From Rebecca billardiae RCC1528 (Eukaryota > Haptophyta): a stretch of 64,000 bases of DNA. Under the pieces are notes generated by a model. It was not told the DNA's origin and made no database searches. It saw nothing but the letters and a program-made list of their open reading frames with translations. Within the stretch, counting starts at the first letter, position 1, and each line of letters opens with the position of its first letter. Made by a program: the position numbers and the translations under genes. The stretch spans positions 806,001-870,000 of the forward strand of contig OZ251236.1 in assembly GCA_965240325.2 (NCBI GenBank), read 5' to 3'. Shown piece by piece: positions 10,531 through 22,291 of this stretch.

Positions 10531-11265
10531 CTTGCAAACCAAGCCCCCCAAAACGGGATGGGCGAGCACTGGGCGACGCGAGGGCCCGCCTGCGCAGCGC
10601 TCCCAAGGCCGCATGCGGGCGTGACAGCCGTGCGCGGGCACTTTGTGGGGGCAAGAAGACCCGTAGGCAGCAATCGCGCCGCCTCGTCGACGCCCTAACC
10701 GCCCTCTCCGCGCGCAGAGACCTGCCGGATGGCACGCGCAGTTCTGGAGAAGGCCTGTCCGACGAGCGTGATGGGCACGCGTGCGCCCCTGGGGCATTCA
10801 AAGGTCGGCTTTTTCGCTTCTGCGAGATGGGTATGGGTGTACTCAACATCAGTGCTTCGCCGGCAGCCATGCCGACATCGATCAGACCGCACACACACGC
10901 TCGACAGCTGGCAGGCCAGCAACCGGTTGAAATGGCGGCGCGTGTGATCACAAGGCTGTCGGCGAGGAGACCGCAGTGCGAGCCAAAGGAGGGCGCGCAA
11001 GACATGCATCTCGGTCGTGAGGCGTGCATGAGCCGCGAGCACGGGCACGACGTGCACGGCAAAGCCCGTCATGCGCCTCGACGCGCACGCGCCGCGGGGG
11101 ACGACCGAGGAGGGCGCGCGCAGGCTGGCCTTCTTGGCGGCGGCTGCCCGGGAGTGCCCGCGCACGCGCAACCTGTATTCAAAAAGCTCCCGGATGACAC
11201 AGGGGGGTACAGTATACCCCCTGTGTCACCGTTGAGCCAGGCCTTTGGGGGGCTTGGTTCGCAAG
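10531..11265. repeat. Possible small non-autonomous element bounded by 22-bp inverted repeats
   Basis: CTTGCAAACCAAGCCCCCCA begins the left arm at 10531. The right arm ends at 11265 and its reverse complement begins CTTGCGAACCAAGCCCCCCA. The arms match at 21 of 22 positions. They enclose about 690 bp with no recognised coding. The shape fits a MITE-like insertion or a long-range stem. No target-site duplication was convincing by eye. Confidence 0.5.
11195..11228. repeat. Perfect palindrome with 12-bp arms upstream of the giant gene
   Basis: TGACACAGGGGG (11195-11206) and CCCCCTGTGTCA (11217-11228) are exact reverse complements with a 10-nt loop that can itself pair partly (TAC/GTA). It sits about 165 bp before the ATG at 11392, in the promoter or 5' UTR. 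A cruciform, an RNA hairpin or a transposon end are all possible. Confidence 0.75.
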
Positions 11266-11391
11266 CTACCGGTTGGTCCGGCTCGACGTGTCATCAGTCC
11301 CCGCCTCCGGCCTCCCCGGCCATTCTCTCACAATCATTCTCACCGCGAAGCCGGCGAGGCGGCGATTGCATCACCGCGCGAGGCGGACAAG

Positions 11392-14300
11392 ATGGACGAC
11401 GAGATGGAGGAGACGAGTGCGCACGAGCAGGGCGAGGGGGAGGTGCTCCTTCTCGTGCTCACGCGCCACGCAACCGAGCCGCCGCGCGCCCAGCCGCTGC
11501 GCGAGTGGCGCATCTCCGCACCCATGATGGTCGGCCAACGGCTCAGCGACCAGCCGGTCGAGCTCGGCGCGCTCGGCGCGCACGTGTGGCGCGCGAGCGC
11601 GCGGGCGTACGTGCCGGAGCAGGACTCGGAGCTCTCGTGGCTCCTGCCCACCCCGCTCGGCCCCGCCGCGCGCGCGTCCATCCCGCTCGCGCGCGTGGGC
11701 GGGCGCTGGCTGGGCGTGCACGTCGAGCCCGATCGTGCCGCGCACACGCTGACGGCCGCGGCGGCGTTCGAGGCGGTGTGCGCCGCGCTGCTGCGGCCCG
11801 AGCCGACGGCGGGCGCCGACGAGATCGTCGCGAGCCTCACCGAGCTCAGCGCCGCGCTCGGCGCCATCCGCTCGCAGCTGCGCGACGAGCCGCTGGCGCT
11901 CGACGACGCGTTGGCCGCGCTCGGCCGCGTGCTCGTGGGCGGTGGCGACGGCGATGGCGGCGACGAAAGCGGCGGTGGCGAGGACGATCGCGGCGACGAC
12001 GTGGCGCTCCTCGCCGTCCGCATCTGCACGCTGCTCGGCGGCGTCGGCGCGCTGTTCGAAGCGTTCCGCCGGCGCCCGCCGCCGCACGGGCCTGGGCTCT
12101 GGGGCGGCGGCGGGCCCGGGGTTGAGCCGGCGCCGATGGTGGCGGCGCTCTGGGCGCTGCCCTGCCGCCGCGCCGCGTGGCAGCGCGCGTGCCTCGGCGG
12201 CGTGCAGACGATTCTCAAGCGCTCGGACTGGCTGAGCGGCCACGCGCACGCGGCGCTCGCGGCGCTGGCGGACGTGGACGCGCGGCCACCGTTCTGCCCG
12301 TGGGCCTCGGCACCGCTCGCTCCGCTGCTCGACGCGCTCGAGCTGCGCTCACCCGAGCAGCCGCTCCCGGACCTCGCGAGGCGGTGGCGCCCGCTGCCGC
12401 GCCCGCGCGGCGCGCCGGCGGTGCTGGCCGCCGAGCGCTCGCGCCTGCTCGGCGGGCGTACCGCCGCCGCCGCCGCGCGGCGCGAGACGCAGCTCACGCT
12501 TGCGCGGCGGCGCGGCCGCGCCGCCGCGCTCGGCGGCGCGGCCGAGGGCGGCGTGGAGCCGGGCTCCGCCGCCGCCGCCGCCGGTGGCGGCGGCGGCGCG
12601 GGCGGTTCGCACGCGCCGAGCTCGCTCGCGGTCGAGCGGGCCGAGGAGTACCGGACTCTGGCGCACCGGATTGACGAGACTTCCGAGCCGGTGCTGCGCG
12701 CGGCGGCCGCCGAGCTGCACGCCGCGCTGGACGCTTCGGCGCGGCTGAGCGACGCCGGCGCGCGCGTCGCGCCGCTGCTCGCCGCGCCGCGCGTCGCGGC
12801 CGCCGAGCCGCGCGGCGACGACCTCGACAGCTGGGCGGCGGTGCGCGCCGCCGCGCGCGCGTTCGACGCCGAGGCGTTCGCCGCGGCCGCGCACGGCGCG
12901 TCACAGGAAGTGCTGGGCTGCACGCAGCAGTTGGAGGGGCTGCGCCAGCCGGGCCCGGGGAGCATCCCGCGGCTGCGCGCGCGCGTCGCCGCGCTCGTGC
13001 GCGCGCGCCGCGCCGTGCTGCCGCGCGCGGCGCGTCTCGTCTTCGACTGCGGCCACCCGCGCGACTGGGCGCTCGCGCCGCGCGCCGCGGCGGCTCTGGA
13101 GGGCGATGGCCGTCCGAGGGCGCGGCGCGCGCTGGCGGGCGTGCGCGCGCTGCCGCAGCCCATCTCGCTGAGCGTGCTCGCCGGGCCGCTGTACGGCTCG
13201 ACCGACGAGGGCGTCAGCGGCTTCGTCGACTCAGCCGACGCACACAAGGCGCGGCTCCGCGCGCCCGCCGCCGCGCTCGAGCTACCGATCGTCCGCGTCG
13301 GCGGCGGCGCGGCTGGCGGCGGCGGCGGGCGCGAGGGCGGCGTCGAGGTGGGCGGCGGCATCCTGGTGATCGACGAGCGCAACTCCGCGCTGCGCTGGCT
13401 GCGCTGCCCCGTGGGCGGCGGCGGCGGCGCGAACGCGCGCGCCGGCGGCGGCGCCGGCCTGCTGACGGCACAGCAAGACACGGAGGTCACCGCCGTGCTG
13501 GCGCGCGGCGCGTGCGCCGTGATCACGGTGGCCGGCCGCGCGGGCGCGGGCCACGCCGACGGGCCGACGCGCACGGCGATGTTCAAGCAGCCGCGCGACG
13601 CGCTGGCGAGCACGCGGCTGCGCCTCGCGCCGCTCGTCGTGCTCGTCGCCGACGCGGGCAACCACTGCGTGCGCGCGCTGCCGTGGGGCGGCGCGGGGCC
13701 GCTCGAGGTGCGCACGGCTCTCGGCACGGCGGGCAAGGCGGGGAGGCCGTCGCTTGAGAAGTCAGGGAAGCGAGAGGGCTCGGCGGTGGAGGGCGCGGCG
13801 CTCAACGAGCCGTCGAGCGTGCTCGAGCTCCCGGGCGGCGACCTGCTCATCGCCGACACCGGCAACAATTGCATCAGGCAGGTGGTGCGGTCCGCGAACG
13901 CCAAGGCGGCCGTCGGCGGGCGCGGCGGCGGCGGCGGCGGCTCGGCGGCCGGACTTTTTGAGTCCGACCGGATCGTGGTGGTCGCAGGCTCGTGTGGCGG
14001 CACGCCGGGCGTGCAGGACGGCGACTCCGAGGCCTCGCTCTGCTTCCGCCCGAGCGGCCTCGCCCTGTGCGCCGACGGCTCGGTCCTCTTCAGCCAGCCG
14101 CGGCTCACAGCGGCGGTGGCGCCCGCGCGCGAGGGCGGCGCGCGCGGCGCGGGCGGCGCGAGCGGCGCGCTGGGCGCGGTGCGCCGGCTTACACCCATCG
14201 ATGACCCTGAGCGCAAGAAGAAGTCCCTCGCGTTCTGGGAGTGCACCACGCTGTACGGCGGCGGCGGGTGCGAGCCCGCCGAGCCGTCGGCGGCGGCTGC

Positions 14301-15673
14301 GGCCGCGGCCGAGTCGGGGCGGCGTGACTCATCCGGCTCAGACGGCGGCGGTGCGGGCGGCGGCGGCGGCGGCAAGCGGCGAGGGGGCGCGCAGCCGGCG
14401 GCGGCGGCGGCGGCGGCGGGCGTCACGCTGCGCCTCGCGCCCGTGCCGAGCGCGCGATCGTTTGAAGCCGAGCACGCGCTGCGGCCGGCCGGCGCGCCGC
14501 CCGCGCACGGGTACTTACTTGCGGAGCCGAGCGGAGTGGTTGAGACCGCGCCCGGCGGACCGCTGCTAATCGTCGACGGTGGGCGGCTCGCGTATCTCCC
14601 GCCGATCTCGCGCGCGCTCGACGCCGCGGCGCGCGGCAAGTCGCTCGGCGTCGACGCCAAGGGCGCGCCCGCGCCGCCGCCGAGCGCGTGCCTGTGCTCC
14701 AGGCTTGCCGCCGAGCAGGGCGCGGCCGCGGAGGGCGGCGGCGGCGGCGCGGCGTCGCAGCTGCTCGTCACCGATCAGTTCGACGCGCTGCGCTTCGCGC
14801 GGCTCAGCACCGGTGGCGGCGGCTTCGCGGGCAACAGCAGCGCCGCCGCCGGCAGCGGAGTCCTGCTCGCCGCCGACCCGTCCGGACATCGGGTCGTGCG
14901 GCTCATGTGCGGCGAGCACGGCGCGGGCGCGGCCACCGACCGCCTGCGCGCGCTCGAGAACGAGGCGGTGCTGTCAGACGACGACGACGAGGAGGAGGAG
15001 GAGGAGGAGGAGGGCGGCGGGGGTCCGGTCGGCTTGGACGGCGCGGGGCACGAGGGCGGCGCGCGCCGCCGCTCGGCGGCGTCGCTCAACGATGCCGCGT
15101 GTGCGGTGCTGGAGGCGAGCGCCGGCGTGGAGCGCGAGCTTGCGCGCGTCGCGGCGCGCTCCGCAGCCGCGGCCGCCGCGGTGCACGCCCTCGCGGTGGA
15201 CGCGCACGCGCGGTGCCACGCGCGCGCGTGCGCGGCGCTTGCGCGCACGGCGCGCGCGCGCGCGCTCGCGCCGAGCGCAGCGGCCGTCGCGCTCACGCTG
15301 ATTCGCAACGCGCCGCACGTGAGCTCGCTGCTGCCGCTGCTCGGCGGCAGCGTCCAGCTCGACGCGAGCCTGCGCGGCGCGGCGCGGCGCGCGCTGATCG
15401 CCGTGCTCGCCGAGTCCGTCTGGGCGCGCGGCGCCGCCGACGCCGACGGCGGCGGTGGCGGCGGCGGCGGCGCGCGCGGCGCAGACGCGGCCACCGCCGA
15501 CGCGGCGGGCGGCGGCGGCGGCGGCTCGGCGCTGCTACCCGCCAGCTCGGGCCTGCTGCACACGCCGGCAGCGCCCGGGCCATCGAAGCCGTCGGAGCAG
15601 CAGTGGGTCGCCGATCTGACGACGCTTCTGTTGAGCGCCCACGCGCACCGCGCGACGGCCGCGGCCACGGCTG

Positions 15674-15736
<63 letters not shown>

Positions 15737-16122
15737 ACGACGAGGGCGGCGGCGGCGGAGGCGAGGGCGGCGGCGGCGCGCCTGCGCTGATTGATGCGAG
15801 CGTTGTGTGCGAGGTGCTGAGCAGCCCGCGCTTCGCCGTCGGCCTGAACGCGCTCAGTCTCTCGCTGCTCGCGCACGGCCTGGCCGCCTGCCTGCCGCCG
15901 CCGGCGCAAGCCGCCGCGGCCGGCGCGGGAGCCGCCGCGGCCGGCGCGGGCGCGGGCGACGGCACGGCCGGCGGCGCCTCGGGCGCGCCGGCCGCGGCGG
16001 CGGATGGTGACGAGGCCGAGGCGATCCCGGTGCGCATCGGCGGCGGCGCGCTGGCCGAGGCCGCCGTCGCGTGGCTCACGCGCCTTGCGCGTGTTTCGCC
16101 CGCGGGCGCGGCGCCGGCGGCC

Positions 16123-16171
<49 letters not shown>

Positions 16172-19100
16172 AGCAGGAAGGAGCGCGCGGCGCGGCGGCG
16201 CTGTCGCCGCTCGCGTGGCTCGCGACGCACGAGCCGGCGTCAGCGTCGGCGTGGCCGAGCGTGCGCGCGCACGCGGCCGCGTGCCTCCCGCCCTCCGCCG
16301 CCGCCGCCGCGCCCTCCGCCGCCGCCCTCCGCCGAGCGTTCGCTTGGCTCGCCGCCGCCACTCTGCGATTGCACGGGCAGTACCGCGGGCGCGCGCGCGC
16401 GCTCACGCTGCTCGGCGAGCTCGTGGGCGTGGCGGAGCGCGTGGAGCGCGCGCACGCGCGCGCGGGCGCCGCGGGCTCGCACGGCGGCGGCGGCGACGAC
16501 GGCGCGGCGGCGGCTTGCCCGGCCCGCGGCGGCGGCGCCGAGCACGACTGGCGCAGCGCGTGCGCGCGCGAGCTGGCCGCTGTCGCGCACGCCGCCGCGG
16601 ACAAGCTGAGCCCCGCGGCGGTGGTCGCGGCCGTGCTGCCTCAGCTCGGCGCGGAGGGCGGCGCGCTCTCGGCCGCGCAGCCCGCCGAGCGCGCGCGCGG
16701 CGTGCGCCTCGCCCTCGGCGTGCTCGCGAGCGCCGCGGCGCGCGCGCGCTCGCAGGCGCTCGCACTGCCCGGCGAGGGACCGCCGCCGCCCGCCGCGGCG
16801 GCGGGCGGCGAGCGCTCGCTCGCGCTTCGGCACGTGCTCGCGGAGCCGACGCTGTGGCTGCGGCTGCTCACGTGGCACCGCGCGGCGGCGCACGCCCTCG
16901 ACGCCGACGGCGCCGCGCGCCTCTGCGCCGCCGCGGACCGCTCCGCGCTCGGCGCGCTCACGGCCGAGGTCGCCCATGCGCTTCTCTCGGCCGCGCGCGC
17001 GCCGCGCGCGCGCACGCTCGGTGAGCTGGAGAGCGCGCGGCGCTGCGCGGGGCAGCTGCTCTCGGCGTGGTCGGAGTGCGGCGTGCGCGTCTCGGCGTCG
17101 GAGCTCGACGGCGCGTTCGACGCGCTCGACGAGCTCTCGGTCCGAAAGCGCATGGCGCTCGACGTGCTGCTGCTCCGCTGCGCGGACGCGACGCCCACGC
17201 GCTGGCTTCTTGCCGCCGAGAGCCGGTGGGCCGATCTGACGCTGGACGAGGCGGAGTGGATGCTGCGCGCGCACACGCGCGACGAGGGCGGCGTGGAGCT
17301 GCGCGACGAACCGGCGGGCGCGCTCGGCGCGCACGCCGCGCCGCCGCCGCCGCCGCCGCCGCGCACGCGGCTCGCGCTGGTCGCCACCGCGGCGGCCGGT
17401 GCCGGCGACGACGACGACGGCGGCGAGGGCGTCGGCGGCGGCGGCGGCAGCGGCGGCGCGCGGCCTATGGTGCTGCACCGCCTGCCGCGCGCGCTCTCCG
17501 CCGCGCTTGAGTGGCTGCACGCGCTGCAGGGCAGCGCGCTCTTCGACGCTCTCTGGGCGCACGCGGCGGCCTCTGAGATGGGCGCGACGCCAGCCGGGCG
17601 CGGTGCGTCGGGCGCGGGCGCGCGCGCCTCCGACGAGGCGGCGGCGATGGGCCTGGGCGACGCGCTGTGGGCCGCCGTCGACGTGTCGTCGTCAGACGCG
17701 GAGGAGGCGGGCGCGCGCGCGTGCGTGGCCGCGCTGTGCGCCGCGCGCGCCGCCTACGCCGCCGTCTTCTCCGCGCTCGACAGCGGCACAGCCGAGTACG
17801 CGCAGCTGTGCGTGTGGGCGCCACCTCTGCTCGCGTCGCCTGACGAGGTGCGGTTGCTCTCTGCGTGCGCCGCGCCCATCGCCGCCGCCGACGCCGACGC
17901 GCGCGCCGCGCCGGGGAATCAGACCGCGCGGGCAGCAGAGCATCAGACCTACGACGACGAGGAGGACTGGCTCACCGCCGACGTCGACGGCGCGTGGGTG
18001 GAGCGCTTGCTCCGCGCGCTGGACGATTTTGCGCTCGTGCGCAGCGTGCGCGAGGCCGCGCCGCGCGCGCTGCGCACGCTCTCGCTCGCGCAGCGGCTGG
18101 TCGCGCCCGGCGCGCTCGCCGCCTGCCAGCAGGCGGCGGCGGCGCTCGGCGCGCTGCTCGCCGCGATCGACGGCGGCGCGGCGCGGCGCGGCGGTGGCGG
18201 CGGCGGCGACGCGCCGCCCGCGCTCACACTTGCGCACGTCGCGCCCCTCGCCGAGCGCGCGCGCCTCGACATCGACCGGCGGCTTCTGCTGCTGCACGAC
18301 GGGCTGATCGGCGCTTTGCTCGCGCACGAGCGCACCCTCGAGTTCCTCAGGCACCGGCTCGTCACCGACACCGACTTCAGCTCAGCGGTCGAGATGGCCA
18401 TCGGCTCGACCGAGATGCGCTGCCCGGCCGAGCTGTGGAGCCGTGCGCAGGGGTGCGTGGACGAGCGCCCGCTCTCGACGCTCGCGTCGGTGCGCTCGTA
18501 CCTGCACGCGCACATCTACCGGCCCGCACCGCTGTACCCGACGCTCGGCGCGCTGCTCGACGCCGTCGGGGGCTGGGACTGGGGCCGCGCGCCGGACGTG
18601 GCGGCAGAGTTGGCGGCGGTGGATGAGTTACACGATGCGCTCGTAGAGCTGCTGGAGGGCGACGCGGACGACGCAGCGCCCAACAGGCTGGTGCAGCTCG
18701 CGCGGCCCGCGAGGCAGGCGGCGTGGCTCTGCGCCTCCGAGCCGCCCGCCGGCGCGGCCACCGGCGGCGGCGGCGGCGGCGCCGACGCCGGCGCGGACGC
18801 GGAGGGCGGCGGCGCCGACGCCTCGGCGCCGGCGCACGGCGCGAGCTCGCCGCCGCCTTCGCTGTGGCTGACGCATCGCGTCGAGCGCGATGGCTCGTGC
18901 GCGTACCTCCCGGCCGCCGAGGTGCACGACTTCCGAGCCTCGATCCTGCTCGCGCGCGTCGCCGGTCGCGGCGAGGACGTGCAGCAGCTCGTCGACGCCT
19001 TCGTCACTGAGCTCGCCAGCATGGCCGCCCTCGCGCGCTGCCTCGCGCGCACGCGCGCGCAGGGCCACTTTGGGCTGGCAAGCTATGAGGTGCGCGTGCC

Positions 19101-22100
19101 GTTCGGCACGCCCGCGGCGGAGATGGCGGCGCTGCTGCGCGCCGCGCGCGAGCGCGAGCGCGCGTGGGCCGACGCCGTGCGCACGTGCCGCGAGACTTGC
19201 TATTTTGCGAACGCGGCGCCGGCGCGCGCGCTGTGGCCGCTGCTGCGCGCGCTGCGCGCGAGCGAGCGCGCGGCGCGCGAGGGCGGCGAGGCGCGCGCGC
19301 GCGCCGCGACCGCCGGTCTCGCGGCCGCGCTCGCGCCGTGGCTCGACCTCGCCGGCGCGCGCGCCGACGACGCGGCCGTCGACGCGGCCGACGACGCGGC
19401 CGATGGCCTGGCGCTCGCGAGCGCGCGCCGGCTGCTGGCGGGCTGGGAGGAGGCGCGCGGCGGTGCGCGGTGCGCGCGTGTCGGCTCGGACGAGGACGCT
19501 CGCGACGCGCTGCGCAGCCTCGCGCACGCGCTCGACGAGGCGCTGTGCCCGCTGCCCGCCGTCGAGCGCGCGCTGCCGCCCGCGGGCTCCGCCGCGCCGG
19601 CCGCCGCCGCGTCAGCCGCGCTCGGCGGCGGAGGCGCCGCGTCGGCGTCGGCGGCGGCGCGCGGCGCGGACGTGGACGATGCCGGCCTCGCGCTCGGCTC
19701 AGGCGAGGTCGGAGTTGTCGTCGCGGACGGCGAGAGCACGGTCGCGCAGCACGTGCTGTCGCTGTACGCGCGCGCGCGCGCCGCGCCCGAGTCGCTCGAG
19801 TGCCTGTGGTGCGCGCGTGGCATGGCGGACGACGAGCTCCCCCGCTTGCTCGCGCGGTGGCGGGGCGCGGCGCGCGCCGGCCGCGCGCACCGCCTCCACT
19901 GCGTCGCGGCGGCTGACGCTCTGTCCGCAGAGGCACAGCGTCTGCTTGTGCGTGAGCTTCAGCTCGCGCTCGCGTCGGGGCGCGCGGTGCTGGCGCAGGG
20001 CGGCGGCGGCGGCGCGCGGCGCGGCGCGGGCGCGGGCGCGTCCTCCGCGCCGCCGCCGCCGCTTGATTCGTCATGGGGGGCATCAGCATGGCTGCCGCCG
20101 CTCGCCATCGTGTGCGGGGGCTCCGAGCGGAACATTCTGATCTCGCATCTGGGACACTCGCGGGTGCCGACGCGGCCGCTCCCGCCGCCCGCGCTGCACG
20201 CCGCGGCCGCGCACATCGGCGCGGGCGTGCTCCTCACCTCCGCCATCGCCGGCGCGGGCAAGACCTTCGCCGCGCGCGCGCTCGCCGCCGAGCGCGGCCT
20301 GACGTACGCGCACGCGCCCATCCACGGGGAGGACTTGCGCGCGCTCGGCGCGCGCGTGGCGCGCGCGCGGCGCGGCGGGCGCGGCGGCGGCACGCTGCTG
20401 CACCTCGATGTGGCGGACGTGCCGTCGGCGGCGCGCGCGCTCGACCAGGCGCTGTTCAGGCTGCTGCTGCTGCGCGTCGCGCCCACCACCGCGCCACCGG
20501 CGGCGGCGGAGGACGCCGAGCCCGCCGGCCACGGCGCCGAGGCGTCCGCGGCGCGCGGCCGCGGCGGCGGCGGCGGCGGCGCGGCGGACGCCGCCGTGCC
20601 GCCGGCCGCGCCGGGCGCGGACGGCGCGGAGCGCGAGTGGATCAGCGCGCGCGCCGCCGCGGAGGGTGCGCGGCTGCTGCCCGCGTCGCTGCCGGCGCGC
20701 GCCATGCAGTTTGTGCTCGAGATCCCGAGCGGCCGGCTGCGCTCGCGCTGGACCGTCGGAGAGCTGCTGCCGACGCGCCGGCTGCGCGCGGACGAGGGCT
20801 CGCTGCGCGTGACGCGCGCCGCGCTCCGCGCCGGCCTGCTCTCGGACGCCGCGGCCGCGGAGGCGCACGCCTCGCTGCAGCTCGCGTGTCGCGCCCTCGA
20901 CGTGCTCGACCGCCATGGCGGGCTCTTCCCCCACCGCTTCCCGACGGCGGCGCCCGGCGGTGGCGGCGGCGCGGGTGGCGCAGAGCTCGGCGGCGGCGGC
21001 GCGCCAAGCGGCGGCGGCCACGGCGGCGGCGGTGTCGCCGCGGGCAAGCGGCCGGCCGCCGCGAGCGCCGGCGCCGGCGCCGGCGCCGAGCCCGGCGGCA
21101 CGCCGCCGCTCGTCACGCTGTGCGACGCGCCGCGCATCGAGTGCGCCGCGGCCGACCTCCCCGCGGCGCGCTGCCACTCGCTGCTGCGCGCCGCGCTGCG
21201 CGCGCCCGCGCGCGCGCCGCTCAGCCTGTGGTCGGCCTGGGGCTTCGTGCGCGTGTTCGCGTGGCAGCTGCGCGAGCTGCACGCCCCGGACTCGGCGATC
21301 AACCAGTCGATGCTCCCGGACTCAGGCGCCGCGCAGGAGCACGACGCGTTCGTCAAGTGCGCGATGAAAGGCGAGCTGATTCGCTTCCTGGAGCGCACGG
21401 CTCGCGAGTTTGCGACGCGCGCCGCGGTGCCGGCGGGCTCGGGCGAGCTCGTCGCGCTGCGGGCGAGCGGCTTCGGCGAGATCGACTACGGGACGTCGGT
21501 CCGGTACAACGGGCGGTGGGAGCGGTGCCCGTTCGACAACGAGGGGCGGCCGTGCTTCCGCAAGGCGCAGGACGGTCTCTTCTGCTACTACCGCTCGCTC
21601 GCGCGCGCGTGGGTCATTCACACCGAGGTGGTGCCGTCCGGACTCGTCCTGTGCTCCGCGCCCGGGGAGTCGTTCCAGAACGGCTGGCTCACCGCGCCCG
21701 GCTGGGAGGTGGACGCGCTGGTCGTGGTCGCGCGCGCGCGGCACGCGGGCGGGCACGAGGCCGAGGCGGTGCGCGTGTCGGGCGTGGGCAGCGCGCGCGG
21801 GCGTCGCTCGATCGGCCCGCAGGAGATGGGCGTGTACCTTCGGCAGCCGCCATACGACGACGTGAACGGCCGCGAGCACTTCGTGAAGGGCGCGCGGGAC
21901 GCGGGCGGCGGCGGGCTCACGCTCGTCCGGCCGGGCGGCGAGGGCGGCGCGGCGGACGGCGCGCCGGCCGACGGCTCGCGCCGGCACCTCTTCTGGTCGC
22001 GCGCCGAGTCGCGCTGGGTGCTCGCGGCTGTGTGCAACGAGTCTCAAGGCGCGTTCGCTGTCTCGGAGGGCAGCGCGCTCGAGGGCCCGTGGTGCTCGAT

Positions 22101-22260
22101 GCCGCCCACCGTGAAGGAGAACGGCCGGTTCGTCGGCGTGCACGCCGACGCGGCGGAGGGCGGCGGCACGGGCGGCGCGGAGGCCGACGCCCTCGACGAC
22201 GAGCCCGAGCGCGGCGGCGGCGCGGACGGCGGCGGCGGGGACGGAGGCGGCATCGGCAAC

Positions 22261-22291
<31 letters not shown>

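Larger units (their letters stand above)
10368..11391. other. Divergent upstream region of the kinesin and giant AAA+ genes
   Basis: About 1 kb between the start codons, with several open frames on both strands but no recognisable protein. It holds an inverted-repeat pair 10531-10552 / 11244-11265 and a 12-bp-arm palindrome at 11195-11228. It must contain the promoters of both genes, or an inserted element next to them. Confidence 0.5.

Noticed and set aside
9930-12125. Plus-strand frame of 731 codons joining the kinesin promoter to the giant gene's start
   Set aside because: It overlaps the motor domain in antisense and the giant gene in another frame, and has no recognisable domain.
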